From Metabacillus litoralis (GTDB lineage Bacteria; Bacillota; Bacilli; Bacillales; Bacillaceae), in assembly GCF_003667825.1 (NCBI RefSeq), contig NZ_CP033043.1, positions 1,117,001 through 1,181,000 on the forward strand: a DNA stretch of 64,000 nucleotides, read 5' to 3'. This document shows, piece after piece, positions 9,924-18,267 of the stretch. The translations under genes and the position numbers were made by a program. The stretch's first letter is position 1. Every line of letters begins with the position of its first letter. A model generated the notes under the pieces. It was given only the letters and a program-made list of their open reading frames with translations. It was not told the DNA's origin and did no database searches.

Positions 9924-10103
9924 TTATTGAGTAATCGAATCATATACATCATCAACCACTTCTTCATCTTGAATATCAAATTCCATTCTTAAATTATACC
10001 GAATGATTTCTTTGTTTACCGAACCTTCAATCACTTCCACTTTACTTGTTTTCAACCAATGGGCAATCAATTGAATTTGATCATTATAATTTAAAACATT
10101 CAT
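9924..10103 (-). CDS. Small conserved-looking protein of unknown function
   Basis: A 59-residue acidic protein (MNVLNYNDQIQLIAHWLKTS at the start, then a Glu/Asp-rich C-terminal half). It looks alpha plus beta, has no membrane segment, and I recognise no domain. The start at 10103 is chosen because GGAAGGAG lies nine bases upstream; the longer frame to 10157 adds residues with no ribosome site. It converges on the hydrolase gene, shares its terminator and stands divergent from the small membrane protein at 10233. Confidence 0.65.
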   Translation of the reverse strand: MNVLNYNDQIQLIAHWLKTSKVEVIEGSVNKEIIRYNLRMEFDIQDEEVVDDVYDSITQ

Positions 10104-10232
10104 ACTAAACGCTCCTTCCGATAAAATCGTATTTATAAAATTTGCGTATTGTTCCATTTATATACGTTGAAACCTGAAAACCGCAGGAATGAAGTTTTTA
10201 TGGTAAAATTATGTAAAGGACAGGTGATCATT

Positions 10233-10403
10233 ATGAAAAGCAAAGCTACTGTTTTTTTTCTCTTTTTATTTATTGCTTCAATAGCTGCAGGCTTAGCTTT
10301 AAAAGACGTATTTCGTTATTCTATGATTATTGGAGTTGGCTTGGCTATGTTCTTCATCATTTTAAGCGCTCTGTCGCTTAGTAAAAGTAGAAAACACGAG
10401 TAA
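10233..10403 (+). CDS. Small two-segment membrane protein
   Basis: A 56-residue hydrophobic protein with two membrane segments (about 5-24 and 28-47) and a short basic tail (SKSRKHE). Start ATG 10233 follows AAAGGACAGGTGATC; the longer frame upstream lacks a site. I do not recognise a family. It is probably transcribed alone, with the MFS gene 110 bases downstream. Confidence 0.6.
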   Translation: MKSKATVFFLFLFIASIAAGLALKDVFRYSMIIGVGLAMFFIILSALSLSKSRKHE

Positions 10404-10513
10404 AGTCAATTCGGTTGAGGGTGAGTTAGATTCGGATGGTCTTTTAACTCATGAATATTCTAGGAAGATAGATTATAATAATGAAAGAATGAAAGAACTA
10501 GGAGCAAATACAA

Positions 10514-11794
10514 ATGAACAAACATAACAGCAAGTACAGATGGGTCGTTTTTGCCTCCGTCCTATTCACCTATTTTCTTATAGTTAGTCAAAGAACGGCA
10601 CCGGGCTTAATTACAGATCAATTAATGAAGGATTTTCATGTAACAGCTGCAACAATTGGCATGATTGCAAGTATTCAGTTTGTCGCATACGCAGGTTTAC
10701 AGGTTCCGATTGGAATTTTATCAGATCGGTTTGGACCTAATTTTTTCCTCATTGTTGGAACATTTTTAACTGGAATTGGAACTGTGCTGTATAGTGTTGC
10801 ACCCAATGAAATTGTGCTTCTTTTGGCAAGGTTAATTGTTGGAACTGGTGATTCGGCTATTTGGGTGAATTTAGTTTTAATTTTAAGTCAATGGTTTAAA
10901 GGAAATGAGTTTGTTAAATTAATTGGTATGGCTGGTATGGCAGGAAGTCTTGGCTTTTTTCTGGCATCCGTACCATTTTCGATATTTATAGGATTAACAG
11001 GGTGGAGAACTTCCTTTTTATCAATGGGGATCCTTTTGTGTTTTAGTGGACTTCTTCTTTATATGGTTTTGGTTCATCGTCCGAATAGAACGATGAAAAA
11101 TGATCAATCAAATCAACCTTCTGCAAAGAAAACAGGTGTCAAACCTGAAAAAACAATGGTGATATTAAAGCGTATTTTTTCAACTCGTCAAGCATGGGCG
11201 GCTTTTTTCTGTCACTTTGGAGCTGTTGGTACATATGTGGGCTTTATTGGCTCCTGGGCCGTACCATATGGGATGAACGTATTTGATATGTCGCTTTCTA
11301 GTGCGAGTCAATTAATCATGTATGGTCTTATTGGAGCAATTATTGGTGCACCTTTAACAACCTGGATTTCAAGTAGAATTCACTCTATTAAAAAACCTTA
11401 TTTAATTGTTCATATCATGATCTTTCTTAGCTGGTCGTCATTTCTCTTATTTAGTGGAAAACCGCCATTTTTTATGATTGTTCTCCTGTTTTTTATGATT
11501 GGTTATGGAAACGGTGCAAGTACCTTAACCTTTGCCATCGTTCGCCAATCTTTTGATCCTAAAGAAGTAGGGGTAGCAACGGGCTTTGCCAATATGGGTG
11601 GTTTTTTAAGTGCGGTTTTGTTACCAAGTATCTTTGGTAAAGTATTAGACTTTTTTCAAGTCTCTGAAAGTAATATCGGTTATTTCTATGGATTTATGAT
11701 TCCCGTGGTTTTTTCATTAATAGGTTTATTTGGTGGATATCTTATTAAAGAACAACACCAGGAGGTTGTACAATCAAAGGAATTAACCTATTAA
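10514..11794 (+). CDS. MFS transporter
   Basis: A 426-residue major facilitator with 12 membrane segments and a central charged loop (about residues 185-215). The motif between segments 2 and 3 is present in relaxed form (GILSDRFGP). The N-terminal helix carries the SQRTAPGLI motif seen in bacterial MFS members of the nitrate/oxalate and hexuronate-like groups, but the substrate cannot be set. TAGGAGC precedes ATG 10514 and a TATAAT lies about 40 bases upstream. It ends at a strong terminator, so it is a single-gene unit. Confidence 0.85.
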   Translation: MNKHNSKYRWVVFASVLFTYFLIVSQRTAPGLITDQLMKDFHVTAATIGMIASIQFVAYAGLQVPIGILSDRFGPNFFLIVGTFLTGIGTVLYSVAPNEIVLLLARLIVGTGDSAIWVNLVLILSQWFKGNEFVKLIGMAGMAGSLGFFLASVPFSIFIGLTGWRTSFLSMGILLCFSGLLLYMVLVHRPNRTMKNDQSNQPSAKKTGVKPEKTMVILKRIFSTRQAWAAFFCHFGAVGTYVGFIGSWAVPYGMNVFDMSLSSASQLIMYGLIGAIIGAPLTTWISSRIHSIKKPYLIVHIMIFLSWSSFLLFSGKPPFFMIVLLFFMIGYGNGASTLTFAIVRQSFDPKEVGVATGFANMGGFLSAVLLPSIFGKVLDFFQVSESNIGYFYGFMIPVVFSLIGLFGGYLIKEQHQEVVQSKELTY

Positions 11795-11821
11795 TGGGGA
11801 TAGTGAGTTTATTATTTATGA

Positions 11822-11849
11822 AAAAAATCTCCTAATAAGGAGATTTTTT
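11822..11849 (+). terminator. Terminator after the MFS gene
   Basis: AAAAATCTCCT pairs with AGGAGATTTTT around a four-base AATA loop, with a terminal T run. Confidence 0.9.
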
Positions 11850-12002
11850 CCGTTTAAAATGTAAAGTTGGTCTTGCCAAATACAGAGTAAAACAAGGGGT
11901 ATCAAAACTAGTGTAGAAGTTACATAATGAACTAAGAAAGGACAAACTATTAAGGGAGGGGTATGAGCAGTCTTAGCAATGAATAAAAAGGAGAAAGACG
12001 TA

Positions 12003-12380
12003 ATGATAAATAATGTTGGAAAAGTAACGGTTTATGTACAAGATCAAGAACAAGCAAAAGAATTCTGGGTAAATAAACTCGGGTTTATCTTAAAGTTGGA
12101 ACAACCAATGGGACCCAGCGCTAAGTGGATCGAGGTTGGGCCTAGTGATGATGAATATACCACATTGGTTCTTTATTCAAAGTCAGCTATGGAGCAGCAG
12201 CAACCTTCAAAAGTTGCTCATCCATCGATTCTTTTTAGCACAGCAGATATTGAATCGGCTTATGAAGAAATGAAGCAAAGTGGAGTCAAGGTTGGTGACA
12301 TGTTAAGAATGCCGTTCGGCACAATGTTTAGTTTTTATGATCAAGATGACAATGAATATTTATTACGAGAAGATAAATAA
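12003..12380 (+). CDS. VOC-family (glyoxalase/bleomycin resistance-like) protein
   Basis: A 125-residue single-domain vicinal oxygen chelate protein. It has the two beta-alpha-beta-beta-beta halves typical of the fold: VGKVTVYVQDQEQAKEFWVN at the start and SILFSTADIESAYEEMKQSG in the middle, ending in FGTMFSFYDQDDNEYLL where the metal-binding Glu usually lies. Substrate unknown. ATG 12003 is preferred over ATG 11979 because AAGGAG (11988-11993) is nine bases upstream. The two-component genes start about 80 bases later. Confidence 0.85.
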   Translation: MINNVGKVTVYVQDQEQAKEFWVNKLGFILKLEQPMGPSAKWIEVGPSDDEYTTLVLYSKSAMEQQQPSKVAHPSILFSTADIESAYEEMKQSGVKVGDMLRMPFGTMFSFYDQDDNEYLLREDK

Positions 12381-12463
12381 GTTGCAGTTAATGAAAGATC
12401 CCAGCCTACAAGAATACCTTAAGATGGGATTTCTTAAATGTAAGAGTGAAAGCAGGGGAAGTT

Positions 12464-13132
12464 ATGAATATTTTATATGTCGAAGACGAGGAAGAGCTAG
12501 GAGCGTGGGTTTATCAGGATTTAACAAAAAGAGGCTATCAAGTGACTTGGTTAAAAAGTGGAGAAGGTGCTCTAGAGCGAGCTGAGGACTCAGATCTTGC
12601 TATCCTTGATGTTATGCTACCTGGCTTAGATGGCTTTTCTATTGGTAAGAGATTAAAAAAGGCTTCACCTAAGCTGCCAATCATCATGCTATCAGCGCGT
12701 TCACAAGTGGATGATAAGCTAGAAGGATTGCAATTTGCTGATGATTATATTACAAAACCGTTTCATCCAGATGAGCTTGCTGCAAGAATTAGTGTACTGT
12801 TACGTCGCTTTGATAAAATTATGCCAACTGTGATAGAAGTACAGCATTTGCGATATTATCCTAAGCAATTTCAGCTATTTGATGATGAACTTCAGGAAGA
12901 AATAATTTTAACATCAAAGCAGCTACAAATTTTTAACTACCTATTAAAACATGCCGGGCAAATTATGACAAAAGAACAAATCTATGAATCAAATTGGGGG
13001 GAAGTCTTTTTTGAAGGGGACAAAACGCTTATGGTCCATATTCGTTATTTAAGAGAAAAAATAGAAAAAGATCCTGCTAAACCTACTATTATTGAAACAA
13101 TTCGAGGAATTGGCTATAGGTTAAAGCAATGA
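12464..13132 (+). CDS. OmpR-family response regulator
   Basis: A 222-residue DNA-binding response regulator. The receiver domain (about 1-115) has acidic residues in VEDEEE, phospho-acceptor Asp49 in LAILDVMLPG, and the conserved Lys in YITKPFHP. A winged-helix domain (about 125-222) follows, with the typical GEVFFEGDKTLMVHIRYLREK and ETIRGIGYRL endings. ATG 12464 follows AGGGGAA; a GTG 18 bases earlier is less likely. Its TGA overlaps the kinase ATG by four bases, so the pair is translationally coupled. It probably controls the LanFEG-like transporter downstream, as in lantibiotic immunity and Cpr systems. Confidence 0.93.
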   Translation: MNILYVEDEEELGAWVYQDLTKRGYQVTWLKSGEGALERAEDSDLAILDVMLPGLDGFSIGKRLKKASPKLPIIMLSARSQVDDKLEGLQFADDYITKPFHPDELAARISVLLRRFDKIMPTVIEVQHLRYYPKQFQLFDDELQEEIILTSKQLQIFNYLLKHAGQIMTKEQIYESNWGEVFFEGDKTLMVHIRYLREKIEKDPAKPTIIETIRGIGYRLKQ

Positions 13133-14466
13133 AGAAACTAAGTCGTAGTTTGCAAACAAAATATTTAGTATTAATTATTAGTGCTATGTTTATTTTGCCA
13201 ATTGCCTTTCCTCTTGCATCATTTGTAGTTTATTTACCGGCATTATTAGTGAATTACAATAAAATGGAAGTTTATCAAAGTGAAGAAATAGAATCAGAAT
13301 GGCATGAAAAAGCTATGAATTTACAAAATCGAACTGATTCAGAAATTATTGATAGTTTAAAAGAAACAGTGAATGAACTTGAACACTCCACTGTTTTTTG
13401 GGTGGATAACACTGGAAAAACTCGATTTGCTTCGAATGAAGAGGTCACAGTTCCTGAAGTTTGGAATGCAAGTGATATTGTGTCATTTATGAAAGAAAGC
13501 TATGGAGGAGATCCGTTCACTGTTGTTTCTTTTATTGGTGAAGAAAAGAATGGTTTTATTGTGCTCCAAATTGATCGAAAGTATATGGATTACCCTATCC
13601 AGCAATTGGAGAATTACTTCGAAATCATCTATGCAGTAGTTGTAGGACTATTATTGTTACTATTTATCATTCTGTTTTGGTTGTTTTTTCGAGCCATTCA
13701 AAAAAGAATTGTGAGACTTCAGTCAACTATGGATGTAGAAAATCAGAATATTCCTAGTAAAGTAACAGTTGGAGAAATGGATGAATTAGGGCAATTAGAG
13801 GATTCATTTAATAAAATGATTGAACGCTTAGAGGCTGGAAGATTGCGTGAACAAGAAGAAGAAAAGCTTCGAAAAGAGCTGATTGCGAATTTATCCCACG
13901 ATCTTCGTACTCCATTAGCAACAATTCGTGCCCATGCATATTCGCTAAAAAATGAGGATATCTCTCCAGAAGGACAAGAATCAATTACGATTATTGATAA
14001 GAAAATTGATCATATACATACCTTAATTGAAAATCTCCTATCCTATACTTTACTAAGTTCAGGAAAGTACACGTATAAACCAAAGGAGGTTGACGTGAAT
14101 CGAGCGATTCGTCTTTCGCTTTCGGCCTGGTATCCAATTTTTGAGAAAGAAGGGCTGGAAGTAGACATTCAGTTATTTGAAAATACATTGTCTTGGAGAA
14201 TGGATCCAAATTGGTTTGAAAGAATATTGGATAATTTATTTCAAAACGTCGTAAGACATGCAAAGTCAGGCAAATATGTTGGGATCCTTTGCGAAGAAGA
14301 TAAGATCATTATTAAAGATCATGGTCCTGGAATGAAAAATAAATCAGAGCAATCAGGAGTTGGAATCGGATTATCGATCATTGAACTTATGACAAAGGAA
14401 ATGGGAATGATTTGGACTATTGATTCTTCGAACGAAGGAACAACGATCACCATATCGAAACCATAG
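13129..14466 (+). CDS. Sensor histidine kinase (partner of the OmpR regulator)
   Basis: A 445-residue membrane kinase: first membrane segment about residues 14-38, an extracytoplasmic sensor region of about 125 residues, second segment about 163-187, HAMP (about 188-240), HisKA with His257 in NLSHDLRTPLAT, and an HATPase domain with DNLFQNVVRHA, DHGPGM and GVGIGLSI. The large external domain sets it apart from the intramembrane-sensing BceS type. It overlaps the regulator gene by four bases. A likely terminator follows before the ABC genes. Confidence 0.93.
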   Translation: MKKLSRSLQTKYLVLIISAMFILPIAFPLASFVVYLPALLVNYNKMEVYQSEEIESEWHEKAMNLQNRTDSEIIDSLKETVNELEHSTVFWVDNTGKTRFASNEEVTVPEVWNASDIVSFMKESYGGDPFTVVSFIGEEKNGFIVLQIDRKYMDYPIQQLENYFEIIYAVVVGLLLLLFIILFWLFFRAIQKRIVRLQSTMDVENQNIPSKVTVGEMDELGQLEDSFNKMIERLEAGRLREQEEEKLRKELIANLSHDLRTPLATIRAHAYSLKNEDISPEGQESITIIDKKIDHIHTLIENLLSYTLLSSGKYTYKPKEVDVNRAIRLSLSAWYPIFEKEGLEVDIQLFENTLSWRMDPNWFERILDNLFQNVVRHAKSGKYVGILCEEDKIIIKDHGPGMKNKSEQSGVGIGLSIIELMTKEMGMIWTIDSSNEGTTITISKP

Positions 14467-14467
14467 T

Positions 14468-14504
14468 GAGTGCGTTTGATTTTATCAACGTACTCTTTTT
14501 ATTT
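14468..14504 (+). terminator. Probable terminator between kinase and ABC genes
   Basis: An imperfect hairpin (GAGTGCGTTTGAT with ATCAACGTACTC) is followed by a T-rich run from 14496. It suggests that the ABC genes also have their own promoter. Confidence 0.55.
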
Positions 14505-14578
14505 TTAAACAAAATTTAACCTTCCATACAACCCGATTTTAAGATTCTTTGTTTATTCTTTATTCAGAGGTGATAAAC

Positions 14579-15493
14579 ATGAGTCAATTTATAGTAGAAA
14601 CGAACAATTTAACAAAAACATTTAAAGGAGCAAAAGCTGTTAATTCAGTGAATTTAAACATACCAAAAGGATCTATATATGGGTTTCTTGGACCAAATGG
14701 TGCAGGTAAAACAACGGCTATTAAGCTGCTTTTAGGATTGATGAAAGAAACTTCTGGATCAATACAAATATTTGGAAAAGACCTAAAAAAAGACAAACAA
14801 ATGATTCTTAGAAAGATTGGATCTTTAGTAGAATCTCCTTCGTATTATGGTCATTTAACCGCCAGAGAAAATTTACAATTATTGCAAGCGATATTACAAG
14901 TTCCAAAAGAACGAATTGATGAAGTGCTTGCTATTGTCCGCTTAGAAAAAGACGATAATCGCCCAGTTAAAGGCTTTTCATTAGGAATGAAACAAAGACT
15001 TGGAATTGCATCAGCTCTTCTAGGAAATCCTGAATTACTTATTCTAGACGAACCAACAAATGGACTGGATCCCTCTGGTATTATCGAGATTCGAGAATTA
15101 ATTAAACGTTTACCAGAAAAATATGGGGTTACTGTCCTCGTTTCAAGTCATCTTTTATCAGAGATCGATCAAATGGCAACCGAAGTAGGGATTATTTCAA
15201 AAGGATCACTCATTTTTCAAGATTCTATTGAAGTTCTAAGAAAGAAATCGGTTAGCAAAATACGCATTCAAACAAACAATTCCAAGGCTGCATGGAACAT
15301 TTTGATAAAAGAAGGCTTAAAAGGGGAAATTGAAGGGAATTTTCTTTCGTTTAAGCAAAACAAGAACAAAGAAGTCGCCGAAATGATTCGTATTCTTGTC
15401 CAACACAATTTGGACGTTTATCGAGTAGAAGAAGTGAAAAGGTCATTAGAAAGCATTTTTTTAGACATGACGAAAGAGGAGAAAAGCTTATGA
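14579..15493 (+). CDS. LanF-like ABC transporter ATP-binding protein
   Basis: A 304-residue ABC ATPase: Walker A GPNGAGKTT, signature FSLGMKQRL, Walker B LLILDEPTNGLDP, and H-loop SSHLLSEI. The LGMKQRLGIA signature and the C-terminal extension are those of the BcrA/LanF group that exports or repels bacitracin and lantibiotics. ATG 14579 is preceded by AGAGGTGAT. Two permeases follow with overlapping or abutting starts, the LanFEG order. Known members confer self-protection or resistance to lantibiotics; the actual peptide here is unknown. Confidence 0.9.
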   Translation: MSQFIVETNNLTKTFKGAKAVNSVNLNIPKGSIYGFLGPNGAGKTTAIKLLLGLMKETSGSIQIFGKDLKKDKQMILRKIGSLVESPSYYGHLTARENLQLLQAILQVPKERIDEVLAIVRLEKDDNRPVKGFSLGMKQRLGIASALLGNPELLILDEPTNGLDPSGIIEIRELIKRLPEKYGVTVLVSSHLLSEIDQMATEVGIISKGSLIFQDSIEVLRKKSVSKIRIQTNNSKAAWNILIKEGLKGEIEGNFLSFKQNKNKEVAEMIRILVQHNLDVYRVEEVKRSLESIFLDMTKEEKSL

Positions 15494-16197
15494 TCCTTCG
15501 GTTGTTACGTAGTGATTTTAAAAAGCTAAAAGTTGGAATGTGGATTCTTGTTTTCTTAGGACCGATTGGAATATTTGGATTAACGACTTTGAATTATATG
15601 CTTCGTTATGAGTATCTTCTTCGGCAGTCAGATGATCGCTGGATGCAGCTACTACAGCAAATAAATCTTTTTCTCGCACCAGCCTTACTTTTAGGAACAG
15701 CACTACTTGCCTCATTATCTGCAAATATTGAGCATGAAACAAATGCTTGGAAGCAGGTACTAGCGCTCCCTATAAGCAGAGTAAAGGTGTATTGTTCTAA
15801 GTTTATTATGATTAGTATTTTATTGTTTATTGCTACAGTTCTTATGTTTATAGGTACATGGTTTTTCGGTAGCCTTTATGGTTGGGAGCAACATATACCG
15901 TTTAAAGAGGTTGCAATCAACAGCTTTTATCCGTATTTCGCTGCAATGCCTATATTAGCCATACAGCTTTGGTTTTCAGTCACATCGGTTAATCAAGGAA
16001 CACCGCTAGCAGTCGGCATCGTTGGTGCTGTTGTGTCCATGTACTCATATGGAGGTCCTGAATGGCTCATTTGGAAATGGCCGTTGCTTCAAAATAAATG
16101 GGAAATACCTGAAATTAGTGTGTTATTAGGAATTGTTGTTGGCGGACTCATTTTTCTTACCAGTGTTGTTCATTTTGAACGAAAGGATGTGCAGTAA
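15490..16197 (+). CDS. LanE/MutE-like ABC permease
   Basis: A 235-residue ABC-2 type permease with six membrane segments and the family motif EHETNAWKQVLALPISRVKVYCSK near residue 80. ATG 15490 overlaps the ATPase stop by four bases. It shares its motif and topology with the next gene, so the two presumably form a heterodimer, as in LanE plus LanG. Confidence 0.87.
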   Translation: MILRLLRSDFKKLKVGMWILVFLGPIGIFGLTTLNYMLRYEYLLRQSDDRWMQLLQQINLFLAPALLLGTALLASLSANIEHETNAWKQVLALPISRVKVYCSKFIMISILLFIATVLMFIGTWFFGSLYGWEQHIPFKEVAINSFYPYFAAMPILAIQLWFSVTSVNQGTPLAVGIVGAVVSMYSYGGPEWLIWKWPLLQNKWEIPEISVLLGIVVGGLIFLTSVVHFERKDVQ

Positions 16198-16917
16198 TTG
16201 CTAGGAAAATTATTATATATAGAATGGATGAAACTTAAAAAGTCAAAGGTTTTACAAATCTTGTCTATTAGTCCCATTCTATCCACTGTCTCCGCTTATT
16301 TTACTTTTACTGATTTTCCCGGTAATCAATGGATGAACTCGTTTTATACCATGATTATGGTTCAAGCTGTTTTGTTTTTACCATTACTTGCTGGTCTTTT
16401 TTCCGCTGCTGTCTGCAGATACGAACACGCAGAGGGGGGCTGGAAACAGTTATTAGCATTACCTGTTAATCGAATTCAGGTATATAGTGCTAAGTATATT
16501 ATTGTTTGCTTATTTGTCGCCCTTACTCAACTACTATTATTAGTAGGCTTATTTCTCGAAGGATACTTACATGGTTACAATGACCCTTTTCCTTGGCAGG
16601 GTGTTCTTGTTCGATTGTTTATGGGCTGGTTAGGCTGTTTACCCATTATCGCATTGCAATTATGGGTTTCTACAGCATGGTCCAGCTTTGCTGCACCTGT
16701 TGCTTTGAATGTCATTTTAACTCTACCTAACATATTAATTGCAAACTCAGAAAAATTTGGTCCATGGTACCCTTGGGCACAACCATTTTTAGGAATGGTG
16801 TTAGAGCAGCAATCCGGTTTTACATTTTCGATTGAAACCCTTGTGTTTGTTATTGTTGGAGGGTGTGTGATTTTTACGATAGGTGGTTTGGTTTATTTTC
16901 AGAGGAAAGCAGTTTAG
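16198..16917 (+). CDS. LanG/MutG-like ABC permease
   Basis: A 239-residue six-segment ABC-2 permease related to the preceding gene: the motif YEHAEGGWKQLLALPVNRIQVY occupies the same place near residue 80. The start is TTG 16198, immediately after the TAA of the previous gene, with AAAGGATG upstream. It is the last gene of the unit and ends at a strong terminator. No lantibiotic precursor or modification gene is near, so this looks like a resistance module rather than producer self-immunity. Confidence 0.86.
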   Translation: MLGKLLYIEWMKLKKSKVLQILSISPILSTVSAYFTFTDFPGNQWMNSFYTMIMVQAVLFLPLLAGLFSAAVCRYEHAEGGWKQLLALPVNRIQVYSAKYIIVCLFVALTQLLLLVGLFLEGYLHGYNDPFPWQGVLVRLFMGWLGCLPIIALQLWVSTAWSSFAAPVALNVILTLPNILIANSEKFGPWYPWAQPFLGMVLEQQSGFTFSIETLVFVIVGGCVIFTIGGLVYFQRKAV

Positions 16918-16919
16918 GT

Positions 16920-16954
16920 AAGAAGTGCCTGATAATTTTTGTCAGGCACTTCTT
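16920..16954. terminator. Bidirectional terminator
   Basis: AAGAAGTGCCTGA (16920-16932) and its exact complement TCAGGCACTTCTT (16942-16954) form a 13-bp stem between two convergent genes. Confidence 0.9.
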
Positions 16955-16957
16955 ATA

Positions 16958-18070
16958 CTATTGTTTAACTTGTCTAAACATCCAATCAATCATATCCTTG
17001 TTATTGTATGCTGGTACCCATGAACCGTGATTATAGCCTAATTCTGCAGGATACTCTGTATAAATAGGGTTTCCTCCCGCTTCTTTTATTGCCTCAATAG
17101 CATTTCTTGTATGTGAAACAGGAATTACTGCATCATCTTCCGCATGAAAAGCCCAAATTGGTTTATCTTTTAAAACAAGTACAGATTCAGGATTTCCACC
17201 GCCAGCAATTGGGACCATAGCGGCAAAAAGATTAGGGTACGCAATATTTAAATTAAATGTTCCATAACCTCCTTGAGAAAGACCTGTAGAATATAGTCGA
17301 TTTTGATCAATGTTGTAATCATTAATCACTTTTTGTAAGATATTGTAGGCCTTTCCTAGGTCTTCTGAAAATTCAAATACTCTGGCCAAATCGACAATAT
17401 TATTCGAATTTCGAGTAATTCCAAATCCACCGTCATGTTGATTTCTTGCCTGTGGTGCAAGAACAAAGGCTGGATTTTTGGATTGATTTTCAGGTGCAGC
17501 CCAAATGATAGCGCCATCATTTGCAAGCAATTGCTTCTGATTATCGCTTCCTCGTTCACCACCTCCATGAAGAAAAAGGACAAGCGGGTAAGAAACAGAA
17601 GGATCATAGTTTTCTGGAATATAAAGACGATAAGGCATGTTATTATATTCAAACTCTAGAAACTTATCAGCAATATCCTTTCTATTTACAAATTTGTAAT
17701 TGAATGTGACCACTTTGCTACTAGTATTTCCTTTATTTCTTGTAAGTGCTTTTTCGTTAACGTTACCACGAATAGCAAAAGCCTTAATCGTTACATCTTC
17801 ATCGATTGAAATAGGCTCAAAATACAACGTACTGTTTTTAGTTGGTATACTACCATCTGTTGTGTAATAGATTTTAGTCGCCGGGGTACTAGTTGATAAG
17901 GTAACGAGCTGTTCCTTGTAATATAGACCAGATTTGTGCGAGGTAGATGGCGGTTGTACAACACCATTAGTTGGGTCGTTGTCTGCAAATGCTGAAAGAG
18001 AGAAAAGGAAGAACATAGAGAATGTGACTACAGTAGCACTAATAAAAAACTTTAGTTTTCTTTTTAACAC
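16958..18070 (-). CDS. Secreted esterase with chitobiase-like N-terminal domain
   Basis: A 370-residue exported protein. The signal peptide covers about residues 1-29 (ends SLSAFA). A CHB_HEX_C-like Ig-fold domain follows (about 40-120, KIYYTTDGSIPTKNSTLY). The C-terminal half is an alpha/beta hydrolase of the PHB-depolymerase/feruloyl-esterase type: LVLFLHGGGERG, the nucleophile in STGLSQGGYG, an acid in HAEDDAVIP and a His in GYNHGSW. It may cleave an ester in plant or microbial polymers. I start at GTG 18070, seven bases after a GGAGG core; an upstream ATG at 18091 precedes that site and is less likely. Confidence 0.85.
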   Translation of the reverse strand: MLKRKLKFFISATVVTFSMFFLFSLSAFADNDPTNGVVQPPSTSHKSGLYYKEQLVTLSTSTPATKIYYTTDGSIPTKNSTLYFEPISIDEDVTIKAFAIRGNVNEKALTRNKGNTSSKVVTFNYKFVNRKDIADKFLEFEYNNMPYRLYIPENYDPSVSYPLVLFLHGGGERGSDNQKQLLANDGAIIWAAPENQSKNPAFVLAPQARNQHDGGFGITRNSNNIVDLARVFEFSEDLGKAYNILQKVINDYNIDQNRLYSTGLSQGGYGTFNLNIAYPNLFAAMVPIAGGGNPESVLVLKDKPIWAFHAEDDAVIPVSHTRNAIEAIKEAGGNPIYTEYPAELGYNHGSWVPAYNNKDMIDWMFRQVKQ

Positions 18071-18267
18071 AAAATCCCCTCCGATTTCCAAAAGTAAGAT
18101 TCAGAATTTTTTGTTAACGGTTACATCGTATTATGAAGAATTTTAAACTGTCAATATAAATCTTTTTATCATGTTAGTGAAAAAAGTGAATTTTTCTTGT
18201 TAGAATAAGGATTATACATACAAAAAAATTTATTGATAAAGATATGATTTATTTGAGGAGGTTTGAC

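Noticed and set aside
14549..16917. LanFEG-like genes as part of a lantibiotic producer cluster
   Set aside because: No precursor peptide, LanB/LanC/LanM or protease gene is found within several kilobases on either side.
17356..17703. Several open frames on both strands inside the secreted esterase gene
   Set aside because: They are shadows of the esterase frame, without ribosome sites or protein-like composition.
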